Of a stretch of DNA of 64,000 nucleotides, positions 40,711 to 48,903 are shown one piece after another. This DNA comes from Nocardia rhamnosiphila NBRC 108938 (GTDB lineage Bacteria > Actinomycetota > Actinomycetes > Mycobacteriales > Mycobacteriaceae). The notes below the pieces were generated by a model. That model made no database searches, was not told the origin of the DNA, and saw only the letters and a list, made by a program, of their open reading frames with translations. The stretch's first letter is position 1; every line of letters starts with the position of its first letter. A program made the position numbers and the translations under genes. The stretch covers positions 1,240,001 to 1,304,000 of the forward strand of contig NZ_JOAJ01000001.1 in the NCBI RefSeq assembly GCF_000720425.1, in the 5' to 3' direction.

Positions 40711-41336
40711 AGCGCGTCCCGGGCCCGGGCCGAGGCGGCCGCGAAGAACTCGTCCAGATAGTCACGCACATCCTGGCCACCGTCGAAACCGCGCCACAGC
40801 AGGCGCATCCGGCCGACGAATTCGTAGCACGCGTCGATCGGCAGGAGCAGGCAGCTCGCCCGGTCGACATCGTTGCCGGGAACGCGGATCAGCAGGGCCT
40901 CGACATCGGCGGCGAGCACGTCCAGCTCCGGGTGCCGTCGCAGGATCGTATGCCACCGGTCCAGCGGCAGTTCCGATTCGGTCGCGCCCGCGGGGCCCGG
41001 GTAGAAGGCCACGGTCCGATCTTCCGCGGAGTTGTGGAAGAAGAAGGCCAGCCCCACCGGTATGTCCAGCGCGTCCCACTCCGCCGGGCCGATCGTGAAC
41101 CCGGGGAAGGCGAGATAGCGGTCGGGCACCGCCCGGTACCGCAGGGCCGCCTGCTGGTCCACGAACAGCAGATAGCACCCGCGGCACACGCACATCAGCT
41201 GCCGGCCCTCGATATCCACGACGTGCTGGTGGGCGCCGGCGATCGGCTCGGCGCACATCTCGCAGCGCTCGCCCACCCGCGGCGCGGGCGGGCGTTCGGC
41301 GGTGATCCGCCGGAGCACTCGCGACGGCGTGTTCAC
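40707..41336 (-). CDS. Hydrogenase-locus protein of unknown function with a Cys cluster (DUF5947-like)
   Basis: 209 residues. The N-terminal region has CEMC (27-30) and a later CVCRGC (about 49-54), which could bind Zn or an iron-sulfur cluster. The rest includes YLAFPGFTIGPAEWDALDIPVGLAFFF and RPVPGN-like loops near ALLIRVPGND. I recall DUF5947; not checked. GTG 41336 overlaps the NifU-like gene stop (GTGA). The Cys motif and neighbouring NifU-like protein suggest a part in iron-sulfur or electron-transfer chemistry. Confidence 0.75.
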   Translation of the reverse strand: MNTPSRVLRRITAERPPAPRVGERCEMCAEPIAGAHQHVVDIEGRQLMCVCRGCYLLFVDQQAALRYRAVPDRYLAFPGFTIGPAEWDALDIPVGLAFFFHNSAEDRTVAFYPGPAGATESELPLDRWHTILRRHPELDVLAADVEALLIRVPGNDVDRASCLLLPIDACYEFVGRMRLLWRGFDGGQDVRDYLDEFFAAASARARDAL

Positions 41337-42247
41337 CCCGCCACCCCCACCGGCACGGCCACCGACAGTTCACCGGACCGGACGAGGACCGGGAGCGGTT
41401 CGAGATGACCGTCGCCGTCGAGACGCGCACCGGCCCGGACGACATCGAAATGCGCGCGACAGGTCGGACAGCGCAGGACGGCGTCACCGACCGGGTATCC
41501 GGCCCGCCGGTGCAGCGCGGCCCCCGCGAGCGAATGCCCGCAGGCCGGGCAGTGGTCCCGGTAGGCGAACAGTTGCTCACCCACCCGGCAGGCCAGCACC
41601 GTAAGGCCCGCCACCGCGAATCCGCCCACTTCACCGGCAGCCAGTTCGGCCAGTTCGGGGACCGGCACCCAGCTGCCCGCCGCATGGTCGTCGGCGCGCA
41701 CCCGGGAGAACAGCGAGTCGGTGGAGATCAGCCCCGCCGGTTCCGGTTGCGCGGCCACGACTTCGATGGCCTCGATCTCCGGCGCGGCGGTCCGTACCGC
41801 GTCCTCCACGGCCAGTTCCAAGGTCACCGACGAGGACGGGCAGCTGCGGCAACTGCCCGTCAGTTCCAGGCGGACCACCCCGTCGACGATGCCGACCAGG
41901 GTGACATCGCCGCCGTGCGAACCGAGATACGGCCGCACACTGTCGAGTGCGGACCGCACCCTGGCCTCCACATCGTGTGGGTGCAGCCCGTGCACGAGCA
42001 GCAGGCTCGCGACCAGATCGTCGCGGGCCAGGAGTTCGACCGACCCCGGGTCCAGCAGCTCGACCACGCGGACCAGTCCCGCGCCGTACAGCCCGGCCAC
42101 CTCGCGCACCAGCTCCTCGGCCCGTTCCCGGGCGACCGCGCCGCCCGTCGAACTGGCCTCCAGTAGCGTGTCGATCCGGTCACCCGCCGCGCGCCAGCGC
42201 TGCCCGTCAGGTGTTGTGTCGTCCTGCCCGTGCGGGGATGCGTTCAC
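41333..42247 (-). CDS. NifU-domain protein fused to a Rieske-like four-cysteine domain
   Basis: 304 residues. The middle (about 100-165) is a NifU C-terminal domain with VRPYLGSHGGDVTLVGI and the CxxC of GSCRSCPSS. The C-terminal ~110 residues have the layout of a Rieske ferredoxin (VGEQLFAYRDHCPACGHSL, then LRCPTCRAHFDV). The usual CxH and CxxH are replaced by CxxC and CxxC, so a Rieske 2Fe-2S centre is unlikely; a rubredoxin-like iron or a four-Cys 2Fe-2S centre fits better. It may be an electron-transfer partner or cluster donor for the hydrogenase. GTG 42247 start; 27 bases after the large-subunit gene. Confidence 0.82.
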   Translation of the reverse strand: MNASPHGQDDTTPDGQRWRAAGDRIDTLLEASSTGGAVARERAEELVREVAGLYGAGLVRVVELLDPGSVELLARDDLVASLLLVHGLHPHDVEARVRSALDSVRPYLGSHGGDVTLVGIVDGVVRLELTGSCRSCPSSSVTLELAVEDAVRTAAPEIEAIEVVAAQPEPAGLISTDSLFSRVRADDHAAGSWVPVPELAELAAGEVGGFAVAGLTVLACRVGEQLFAYRDHCPACGHSLAGAALHRRAGYPVGDAVLRCPTCRAHFDVVRAGARLDGDGHLEPLPVLVRSGELSVAVPVGVAG

Positions 42248-42274
42248 CTCACTCTCCCGTCGCCGGTACCAAAT

Positions 42275-44071
42275 TCACTCCGGTGTGGCCGTCTGCGTCG
42301 GCGAATGCAGTTTCCGCAGGCTCTGCCCCTTCCCGAGGTACATGTGCACACCGCACGGCAGACAGGGATCGAAACTGCGGACGGTACGCATGATGTCGAT
42401 GCCCTTGAAGTGCTCGCGGTCGTTCTCCTCGAAGATCGGCTGGCCCTGCACCGCGTCCTCGTACGGACCCGGCGTGCCGTAGCTGTCGCGCGGACTGGCG
42501 TTCCACGGGGTGGGCGGATACGGGTGGTAGTTCGCGATCTTCCCGTCCCGGATCACCATGTGATGCGACAGCACACCGCGCACCGCTTCGGTGAAACCAC
42601 ACCCGATGCCCTCCTCGGGCACCTCGAACTCCTCCCACGTCTTGGTGTGCCCGGCCCGTATCTCCGCGAGCGCCTTCTCCGCGAAGTGCAGCGCGCAGGC
42701 CGCGGCGTACGCCTGGAAGTAGGTCCGGGCGCGATCGCGTTCGATGGTGTTGCTGCCGTGCGCGGGGATCTTCCATTCCAGCGTGACCGGGCCAGCGAGC
42801 GCGGTCTTGGGCAGGTTGATCTGCACGCTGTGGCCGGTGGACTTCACGTATCCGATATCGACCAGCTCGGCCAGCGCCGTCGACCACAGCCGGGCCAGCG
42901 GCCCGCCGCCGGTGTCCAGGGGCAGATGGTCGGTGCCGTCGAACCAGCGCGGCGACATGACCCAGCTGTACTTGTCCTCCAGGTCGCGTTTCTGCGGCCG
43001 GGGATTGGTGTGCTGGTTCCAGGGGTGCCGCCGGTCCACCGGATTTCCCAGCGGGTCGGTGGCCACGAATGTCTCCTGGTCGGTCCAGTCCTCGTAGTAC
43101 GAACTGCCCAGCAGGATCCGCAGGCCCAGGTTGATATCGACCAGGGAGGTCGTGAGCAGCTTGCCGTCGACCACCACGCCCGGGGTGACGAACATCTTGC
43201 GACCCCAGTCCTCCATGTCCGCATAGGAGAAGTTGCAGAACTCGGGGTCCTGGAACGAGCCCCAGCAGCCCAGCAGTGTGCGCCGCAGACCCACCTTGTC
43301 GTAGCCGGGTATCGCGTCGTAGAAGAAGTCGAACAGATCGTCGTGCATCGGCACGACCTTCTTCATGAACTCGACATAGCGCATCAGCCTGGTCATGTAA
43401 TCGGTCATCAGCTGGACCGTCGCCACGGTGCCCGGACCGCCCGGGTACAGCGTCGACGGGTGCACATGCCGGCCTTCCATCAGGCAGAACATCTCGCGGG
43501 TGTACCGGCTCACCTGGAGGGCTTCCCGGTAGAACTCGCCGGTGAACGGGTTCAGCGCGCGCATGATGTCGGCGATCGTGCGGTAGCCGTGTGCCTGCGC
43601 GTGCGGGGCTTCGGTCCGCTCGGCCACCGCGAGCACGCCGGGATTGGTCTCGGCGACCATCTTCTCGCAGAAGTCCACCCCGACCAGGTTCTCCTGGAAG
43701 ATGTTGTGGTCGAACATGTACTCGGCCGCCTCACCCAGGTTCACGATCCACTCGCCCAGATGTGGCGGCTGCACGCCGTAGGCCATGTTCTGGCAATAGC
43801 AGGAGCAGGTCGCGTGGTTGTCGCCGCAGATCCCGCAGATACGGCTGGTGATGAAATGGGCGTCGCGCGGGTCCTTACCGCGCATGAACACGGAATAGCC
43901 GCGGAAGATCGAGGAGGTGCTGTGGCACTCCACGACTTCCTTGTTGTCGAAATCGATCTTGGTGTAGATACCGAGACTGCCGACGATGCGGGTGATCGGA
44001 TCCCACGCCATCTCGACGAGGCTGTCCGGTTCGATCGTCCGATGCGACGGCTCGGGGATGATCTGTGTCAT
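42275..44071 (-). CDS. hhyL: [NiFe]-hydrogenase large subunit, group 1h (actinobacterial type)
   Basis: 598 residues. It binds the NiFe active site that oxidises H2. Ligand motif L1 is RICGICGDNH (Cys79, Cys82). Motif L2 is SFDPCLPCGVH (Cys570, Cys573, His576), followed by a 22-residue tail that the endopeptidase should remove. Group 1h enzymes take up trace atmospheric H2 in many soil actinobacteria and keep cells alive in [10 protein letters not shown]; assignment to 1h rests on motif style and the accessory genes. ATG 44071 is preceded by AGGAGGG; the frame extends upstream but without support. It lies 13 bases after the small-subunit gene. Confidence 0.96.
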   Translation of the reverse strand: MTQIIPEPSHRTIEPDSLVEMAWDPITRIVGSLGIYTKIDFDNKEVVECHSTSSIFRGYSVFMRGKDPRDAHFITSRICGICGDNHATCSCYCQNMAYGVQPPHLGEWIVNLGEAAEYMFDHNIFQENLVGVDFCEKMVAETNPGVLAVAERTEAPHAQAHGYRTIADIMRALNPFTGEFYREALQVSRYTREMFCLMEGRHVHPSTLYPGGPGTVATVQLMTDYMTRLMRYVEFMKKVVPMHDDLFDFFYDAIPGYDKVGLRRTLLGCWGSFQDPEFCNFSYADMEDWGRKMFVTPGVVVDGKLLTTSLVDINLGLRILLGSSYYEDWTDQETFVATDPLGNPVDRRHPWNQHTNPRPQKRDLEDKYSWVMSPRWFDGTDHLPLDTGGGPLARLWSTALAELVDIGYVKSTGHSVQINLPKTALAGPVTLEWKIPAHGSNTIERDRARTYFQAYAAACALHFAEKALAEIRAGHTKTWEEFEVPEEGIGCGFTEAVRGVLSHHMVIRDGKIANYHPYPPTPWNASPRDSYGTPGPYEDAVQGQPIFEENDREHFKGIDIMRTVRSFDPCLPCGVHMYLGKGQSLRKLHSPTQTATPE

Positions 44072-44084
44072 CGCCGGATCCCTC

Positions 44085-45140
44085 CTACCAGGTTCGGATC
44101 GCGCCGGTCTCGAGCTTCTCGCCCCTGTGCCGCCAGCGTGGCTCTTTGTCGACGGTACGACCGGTGATGTTGCGAAGGCTGCGGACCACCGATCCATAGA
44201 GGCCCGAGGCGGTGGAGGAAATCTTCCCGCCGGGCGGCTCGTCCATGAACGGCATGAATTTGTCGGGGAAGCCGGGCATGGTGCAGCCGATGCAGATACC
44301 GCCCACGTTCGGACAGCCGCCCACACCGTTGATCCACCCGCGCTTCGGCACATTGCACTTGACCACCGGCCCCCAGCACCCCAGTTTCACGATGCATTTC
44401 GGGGAGCCGTACTCGGTGGCGAAATCGCCCTCCTCGTAGTAGCCCGCGCGGTCGCAACCCTCGTGCACGGTCGCGCCGAACAGCCACTTGGGGCGCAGTG
44501 CCTCGTCGAGCGGGATCATCGGCGCCTGACCGGTGGCCGTATAGAGCAGATAGGTGAGGGTCTCCGACAGATTGTCCGGGTGGATGGGGCAGCCGGGTAC
44601 ACAGACGATCGGGATTCCGGCCTTGCTCTTCCAGTCCCAGCCCAGATAGTCGGGCACACCCATGGCACCGGTCGGGTTACCGGCCATGGCGTGGATACCG
44701 CCGTAGGTCGCGCAGGTCCCGGCCGCCACGATGGCCGTGGCCTTCGGGGCGAGGCGGTCCAGCCATTCGCTGGTCGTGAGGGGCTGGCCGGTGGCGGGAT
44801 CGTTGCCGAATCCGCACCAGTACCCCTCCTCGTGCAATTGTTCGTTCGGTATCGACCCCTCCACGACCAGCACGAACGGGTCGATTTCGCCACGGTCTGC
44901 CCGGAAGAACCATTCGAGGAAATCGTCGGCACCACCATTGGGACCGCACTCGAAATCGATGAGCGGCCAGTGCACCGCGACTTTCGGAAGACCGGGGAGG
45001 GCGCCGAGGGCGATTTCCTCGACACTGGGCTGGGTGGCGGCGGTCAACGCCACCGAATCGCCGTCGCAACTGAGACCGGCATTGATCCAGAGCACATGGA
45101 TCAAGGTCTCTTCGGCTCGGACCGCTTCCTGAGTTGGCAT
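44085..45140 (-). CDS. hhyS: [NiFe]-hydrogenase small subunit, group 1h (actinobacterial type)
   Basis: 351 residues carrying the iron-sulfur relay. There is no Tat signal: the chain begins MPTQEAVRAEETLIHVLWIN, so it stays cytoplasmic. The proximal-cluster motif reads NAGLSCDGDS (Cys25, Asp28) where most hydrogenases have CxxC. An Asp in place of the second Cys is the known feature of the actinobacterial-type enzyme of Ralstonia (3Cys-1Asp cluster). Other clusters: GTCATYGG, CVPGCPIHPDN, HEGCDRAGYY, KLGCWGPVVKCN and GGCPNVGGICIGCTMPGFPD. The start is preceded by GGAAGG. Confidence 0.96.
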   Translation of the reverse strand: MPTQEAVRAEETLIHVLWINAGLSCDGDSVALTAATQPSVEEIALGALPGLPKVAVHWPLIDFECGPNGGADDFLEWFFRADRGEIDPFVLVVEGSIPNEQLHEEGYWCGFGNDPATGQPLTTSEWLDRLAPKATAIVAAGTCATYGGIHAMAGNPTGAMGVPDYLGWDWKSKAGIPIVCVPGCPIHPDNLSETLTYLLYTATGQAPMIPLDEALRPKWLFGATVHEGCDRAGYYEEGDFATEYGSPKCIVKLGCWGPVVKCNVPKRGWINGVGGCPNVGGICIGCTMPGFPDKFMPFMDEPPGGKISSTASGLYGSVVRSLRNITGRTVDKEPRWRHRGEKLETGAIRTW

Positions 45141-45199
45141 ACGCTGCCACCTTCCGGAGTCGAAGCGGGGACTGGCCGTTCCGGCTCATAGACCACGGA

Positions 45200-45217
45200 T
45201 TGTGACTCTGATCACAA
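45200..45217. promoter_or_regulatory. CRP/GlxR-type box upstream of the hydrogenase small-subunit gene
   Basis: TTGTGACTCTGATCACAA is a perfect TGTGA-N6-TCACA palindrome with an extra matching base pair on each side. It lies in the 81-base gap between hypB and hhyS, centred about 68 bases before the hhyS start. cAMP-receptor proteins of actinobacteria (GlxR, mycobacterial Crp) bind this consensus. It implies that the structural genes have their own promoter under carbon/energy control. Confidence 0.8.
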
Positions 45218-45221
45218 CAGT

Positions 45222-46097
45222 CTAGACGGGGTGTCCGGCACCCTCAAGACTCGTCGCGGCCGCCCGGCGCTGCTCCGCCAGCCATTCGTACCAGCGGTCG
45301 AGCCCTGCGCCGGTGGTCGCCGAGACGGGGAGGAATTCGAGGCCGGGATTGACCGCACGCGCGTAGTCGGTGCAGGCGGCGAGATCGAAATCGACATAGG
45401 GCAGCAGGTCGATCTTGTTCACGAGCACCAAGCCGGCCGCCGCGAACATATGCGGATACTTCAGCGGTTTGTCCGTCCCCTCGGTCACCGAGATCAGCAC
45501 AACCTTCCGCGACTCACCGAGATCGAACAGAGCCGGGCACACGAGGTTGCCGACGTTCTCGATGAACAGCAACGTGCCGGGCCCCGGATCCAGCGCGTGC
45601 AGTGCCCGGCGCGTCATCTCCGCATCCAGATGACAGCCGGCCCCCGTGTTGACCTGCACCGCCCGGGCTCCGGTCGCCGCGATCCGCTCGGCATCGCGTA
45701 CCGTCTCCTGATCTCCCTCGATCACCGCGATCGGGGTACCGGGCAGCGCGCGGATCGTCCGCTCGAGCAGCGTGGTCTTGCCCGCACCCGGGGAACTGGT
45801 CATATTGAAGGCCACAATGCCGCGCCCACGCAGCCACTCCCGGTTGTGCTGGGCCAGATGGTCGTTGCGCGCGAGCACTTTCTCCTCGAGCGATACCGTC
45901 TCGGTCGCCGGCGGGTGGGTGTGCGGGGCCCCGCCGTCGGGTATGTGCTCCTGGCCGCCGTGTCCGTGCTCGTCGCCGAGACCGTGCGTATGCGGCGGCC
46001 CGTCCCGGCCGTGTTCGTGTCCGGGATCGGCCGATCCGTCGGGCCCGACCGTGATCACGCCTACCGTATCGTTTCCACATCCGCAGGTTGCGCACAT
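45222..46097 (-). CDS. hypB: Hydrogenase nickel-insertion GTPase HypB
   Basis: 291 residues. The N-terminal CATCGCG motif (high-affinity metal site) is followed by a His-rich stretch (HEHGRDGPPHTHG, DEHGHGGQEH) that can store nickel. The GTPase domain has SSPGAGKTTLLERT (P-loop), VIEGDQET, ENVGNLVCPA and NKIDLLP. With HypA it delivers nickel to the large subunit. ATG 46097 overlaps the end of hypA by 37 bases. Confidence 0.97.
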   Translation of the reverse strand: MCATCGCGNDTVGVITVGPDGSADPGHEHGRDGPPHTHGLGDEHGHGGQEHIPDGGAPHTHPPATETVSLEEKVLARNDHLAQHNREWLRGRGIVAFNMTSSPGAGKTTLLERTIRALPGTPIAVIEGDQETVRDAERIAATGARAVQVNTGAGCHLDAEMTRRALHALDPGPGTLLFIENVGNLVCPALFDLGESRKVVLISVTEGTDKPLKYPHMFAAAGLVLVNKIDLLPYVDFDLAACTDYARAVNPGLEFLPVSATTGAGLDRWYEWLAEQRRAAATSLEGAGHPV

Positions 46098-46429
46098 TCT
46101 CGGCTCACTTCCATCGAGCGGATCCGCAGTTCCCGGCCCGCCCCTATCACTACATCCGCGCTTCCGCACGGGCAGAGCAGGAGCAGCTCGGTGACGGTGA
46201 AGTCCGCACCGCAGGCGCGGCAGTGCACCGCACCCGGTACGCACCGGATATCCAGACTCGCGCCGTCCGCGGCGGTGCCCTCGGCGGCGATATCGAAGGC
46301 GAATCGCAGCGCATCGGGGACCACGGCGGTCAGCACACCCACCTCGACGGTCACGCGATACACCACACGCCCCGCCGCGTGGTCGCACACGGCGTCGACA
46401 ACACTCTGCGCAATCGCCAGTTCGTGCAT
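46061..46429 (-). CDS. hypA: Hydrogenase nickel metallochaperone HypA
   Basis: 122 residues. MHELAIAQ at the N-terminus puts the nickel-binding His at position 2, so I took the third of three consecutive ATGs (46429). The zinc site is formed by CRAC and CPCG. It is the first gene of the hydrogenase operon, and its promoter candidate lies just upstream. Confidence 0.95.
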   Translation of the reverse strand: MHELAIAQSVVDAVCDHAAGRVVYRVTVEVGVLTAVVPDALRFAFDIAAEGTAADGASLDIRCVPGAVHCRACGADFTVTELLLLCPCGSADVVIGAGRELRIRSMEVSRECAQPADVETIR

Positions 46430-46435
46430 CATCAT

Positions 46436-46449
46436 CTCGACTCGTCGAG
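46436..46449. promoter_or_regulatory. Palindrome at the hypA leader
   Basis: CTCGAC-TC-GTCGAG is a perfect inverted repeat directly in front of the hypA start codons and within the predicted 5' leader. It could be an operator, or a small hairpin near the ribosome site. Confidence 0.4.
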
Positions 46450-46459
46450 GGATAACTGG

Positions 46460-46488
46460 ATGCTAAGCCGGATCGATGTAGACATCAA
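46460..46488 (-). promoter_or_regulatory. Sigma-A-type promoter for the hydrogenase operon
   Basis: On the minus strand TTGATG (46488-46483) and TAGCAT (46465-46460) are separated by exactly 17 bases. This predicts a transcript start near 46453 and a leader of about 24 bases before hypA. A GATGT-AG-ACATC inverted repeat overlaps the -35 box (46475-46486) and could be bound by a regulator. Confidence 0.6.
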
Positions 46489-46557
46489 CGCTCCGGCTCC
46501 GACGTTCTCGGTGAGGATGGTCGTAGGGTCCATCCACGCCCGCAGAAGGAGTCGGTT

Positions 46558-46953
46558 GTGAAATACGTGGTTCTGATCCATTCCAACCCCCAGCCGTGGG
46601 GTCACCCCACCGGCGACTACCTGGCCGAATTCCAGGACCTCCCGCAGGAGAAGCGCGACCGCATATCCGGCGACTTCGAACGGCTGCTCGCCGAGATGCG
46701 GGACAAGGGCGAACTCGTCGGCGGCGAAGCCCTGGGCGCACCCGACTCCGCACGCCTCTACCGATGGAATGCCGACGGTGGGTCGGTGGCCGGGGACGGA
46801 CCCTACTCGGAGGCCAAGGAACACCTGGCCGGGTTCTTCCTGATCGATGTGGAGGACCACGCGCGCGCCGAGGAGATCGCCACTGTTTTCGCCGGACCGG
46901 GCGAAACGGTGGAGTTGCGGCCCACCATGTGGCCCGGTGGCGACGACCGGTGA
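46558..46953 (+). CDS. YCII/DGPF-domain protein
   Basis: 131 residues, a dimeric alpha-beta barrel family. It has KYVVLIHSNP at the N-terminus and the DGPYSEAKEHLAGFFLIDV block. GTG 46558 is preceded by AAGGAG. Its stop overlaps the start of the next gene, an ECF42-type sigma factor. DGPF proteins coupled to such sigma factors are a known conserved pair in actinobacteria and others; their biochemical role is not established. Confidence 0.9.
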   Translation: MKYVVLIHSNPQPWGHPTGDYLAEFQDLPQEKRDRISGDFERLLAEMRDKGELVGGEALGAPDSARLYRWNADGGSVAGDGPYSEAKEHLAGFFLIDVEDHARAEEIATVFAGPGETVELRPTMWPGGDDR

Positions 46954-48191
46954 GTTCACAGCCGGCGATGGCGGAGGTATGGCGCCGGGAGGCCCCGTAC
47001 CTCCTCGCCGCCCTGCTGCGCCGGCACGGTGACCTCGGTGACTGTGAGGACGCGGCGCAGGAGGCGGCGGAGGCCGCCGCGGCGGACTGGGTGCGCAACG
47101 GGATACCGGACAATCCGCGCGCCTGGCTGATCCGGGTGGCCGCACGGCGGCTCATCGACCACATGCGGGCCGACCGGTCCCGGATCGGCAGGGAGGAAGC
47201 GGTCGCGGCGGCGCGCCCCGCCGACACCCATCTGGCACCGCCCGCCGACGAGAGCGAGCCGGAGCCGGGTGACGACACGCTGCGGTTGTTCCTGCTCTGC
47301 TGCCATCCGAGCCTGACCCGCCCCTCACAGGTGGCGCTGACCCTGCGTGCCGTCGCCGGCCTGTCGGTCGACCGGATCGCCGCGGTCTTTCTCGTCCCGG
47401 AACGGACGATGACGCAGCGCCTCACCAGGGCGAGGGCGACCCTGCGCGCCGCGAGCGCCCGGTTCGAACTGCCGGCACCCGCAGACCTACCGGAACGGCT
47501 GGCCGCAGTGCTCGACGTCTGCCATCTGATGTTCACCGTCGGCCATACCGCGAGTACCGGCGCATTCGTCCACGATCCGGGGCCGGCGCAGGAGGCCTTG
47601 CGTCTGACACGGGAACTGCACCATGCGGTGCCCGACCACGACGAGGTGACCGGCGCGCTGGCGCTCATGCTGCTCACTCACGCCCGGGCCGCCGCCCGCA
47701 CCGATTCCGATGGCGAGCTGGTGCCGATGGCCAAACAGGACCGCGACCGCTGGGATCATCACGCCATCGCGGAGGGTATCGCCCTGCTCGAAAACGTGCT
47801 CCCCCGTGGTCATATCGGGCGCTACCAGCTGGAAGCGGCAATAGCGGCGGTACACGCGGAGGCACCGACCTGGGCGAGCACCGACTGGCCGCAGATCTGC
47901 GTGCTCTACGCCATGCTCGACCGGGTGGCACCGAGTCCCGCAGTGACCCTCAACCGGGCAGTCGCGGTGGCCATGGCGGGTGGCGCCGACCTGGGGCTGC
48001 GGCTCACCCAACCGTTACTCGACGACCCTGCGATGCGCCGGCACCACCGCCTCTACGCGGTGCGTGCCCACCTGCTCGAGATGGCCGGTGACCTGCCCGC
48101 CGCAGCGGAGAACTACCGCCGCGCGGCCACACTCACCACGAGCCTGCCCGAACAGCGATACCTCAATGCCGGACTCGCGCGACTGATATGA
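46950..48191 (+). CDS. ECF42-type RNA polymerase sigma factor with C-terminal TPR-like extension
   Basis: 413 residues. Sigma region 2 lies near 15-85 (GDCEDAAQEAAEAA, NPRAWLIRVAARRLIDHMR) and region 4 near 120-165 (LTLRAVAGLSVDRIAAVFLV, ERTMTQRLTRAR). The remaining ~240 residues are helical, with a TPR-like end (HLLEMAGDLPAAAENYRRA), as in group ECF42. This group lacks an anti-sigma factor and is thought to be controlled by its extension. GTG 46950 overlaps the DGPF gene stop (GTGA). It likely directs transcription of this pair. Confidence 0.9.
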   Translation: MSSQPAMAEVWRREAPYLLAALLRRHGDLGDCEDAAQEAAEAAAADWVRNGIPDNPRAWLIRVAARRLIDHMRADRSRIGREEAVAAARPADTHLAPPADESEPEPGDDTLRLFLLCCHPSLTRPSQVALTLRAVAGLSVDRIAAVFLVPERTMTQRLTRARATLRAASARFELPAPADLPERLAAVLDVCHLMFTVGHTASTGAFVHDPGPAQEALRLTRELHHAVPDHDEVTGALALMLLTHARAAARTDSDGELVPMAKQDRDRWDHHAIAEGIALLENVLPRGHIGRYQLEAAIAAVHAEAPTWASTDWPQICVLYAMLDRVAPSPAVTLNRAVAVAMAGGADLGLRLTQPLLDDPAMRRHHRLYAVRAHLLEMAGDLPAAAENYRRAATLTTSLPEQRYLNAGLARLI

Positions 48192-48194
48192 CGT

Positions 48195-48210
48195 CCGGTG
48201 CACCCACCGG
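48195..48210. terminator. Short hairpin between convergent sigma factor and scoB
   Basis: CCGGTG-CACC-CACCGG forms a 6-base-pair stem in the 49-base gap between two gene ends. It has no T tract and is weak, but is the only symmetric element there. Confidence 0.4.
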
Positions 48211-48240
48211 CCCTCCCCGGCCGGCCACCTACGCAGACCG

Positions 48241-48903
48241 TTACCGCGCGCTCCTGGCGCCGGTAGCGAGGAGGTCGACGGCGAGATCGGTACCGGTCGC
48301 CGCCCGCACCTGCTCCACCCGCACTTCCGGTGCGAGTTCGCGCAGCACCAGGGTGCCGTCCTCTCTATCGATGACGGCGAGATCGGTGATGATCCGGTGC
48401 ACCACGCCCTGCCCGGTCAGCGGCAGGGTGCACTTCTCGACGATCTTGGCGCCGCCGGTGCGATCGGTGTGCTCCATGACGACGATGACGCGGCGGGCGC
48501 CGTGCACGAGGTCCATGGCACCACCCATGCCCTTGACCATCTTGCCCGGCACCATCCAGTTCGCGAGATCACCGGTGCGCGAGACCTGCATACCGCCGAG
48601 GACGGCGGTATCGATGTGCCCGCCGCGGATCATGCCGAACGACAGCGCCGAATCGAAGAACGCCGCACCGGCGTTGACCGTCACGGTTTCCTTACCCGCG
48701 TTGATCAGGTCGGGATCGACCGCGTCCGCGGTGGGATAGGGCCCGGTGCCGAGGATGCCGTTCTCCGAGTGCAGGACGACCCGCACCTCCGGCGGGAGAT
48801 AGTTCGGGATCAGGGTCGGCAGGCCGATGCCCAGGTTCACATATTCACCGGGACGCATCTCGGCCGCGGCCCGTCGCGCCATCTGCTGCCGGGTCCAACT
48901 CAT
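48241..48903 (-). CDS. scoB: 3-oxoacid CoA-transferase subunit B
   Basis: 220 residues. The catalytic glutamate is in LHSENGILG. Family blocks [29 protein letters not shown] and [18 protein letters not shown] are present. With subunit A it moves CoA from succinyl-CoA to acetoacetate. Its ATG overlaps the scoA stop (ATGA). It is the last gene of the homogentisate operon, whose end product is acetoacetate. Confidence 0.95.
   Translation of the reverse strand: MSWTRQQMARRAAAEMRPGEYVNLGIGLPTLIPNYLPPEVRVVLHSENGILGTGPYPTADAVDPDLINAGKETVTVNAGAAFFDSALSFGMIRGGHIDTAVLGGMQVSRTGDLANWMVPGKMVKGMGGAMDLVHGARRVIVVMEHTDRTGGAKIVEKCTLPLTGQGVVHRIITDLAVIDREDGTLVLRELAPEVRVEQVRAATGTDLAVDLLATGARSAR

Noticed and set aside
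44085..45140. Twin-arginine signal on the hydrogenase small subunit
   Set aside because: The N-terminus has no RRxFxK motif or hydrophobic segment; this subclass is cytoplasmic.
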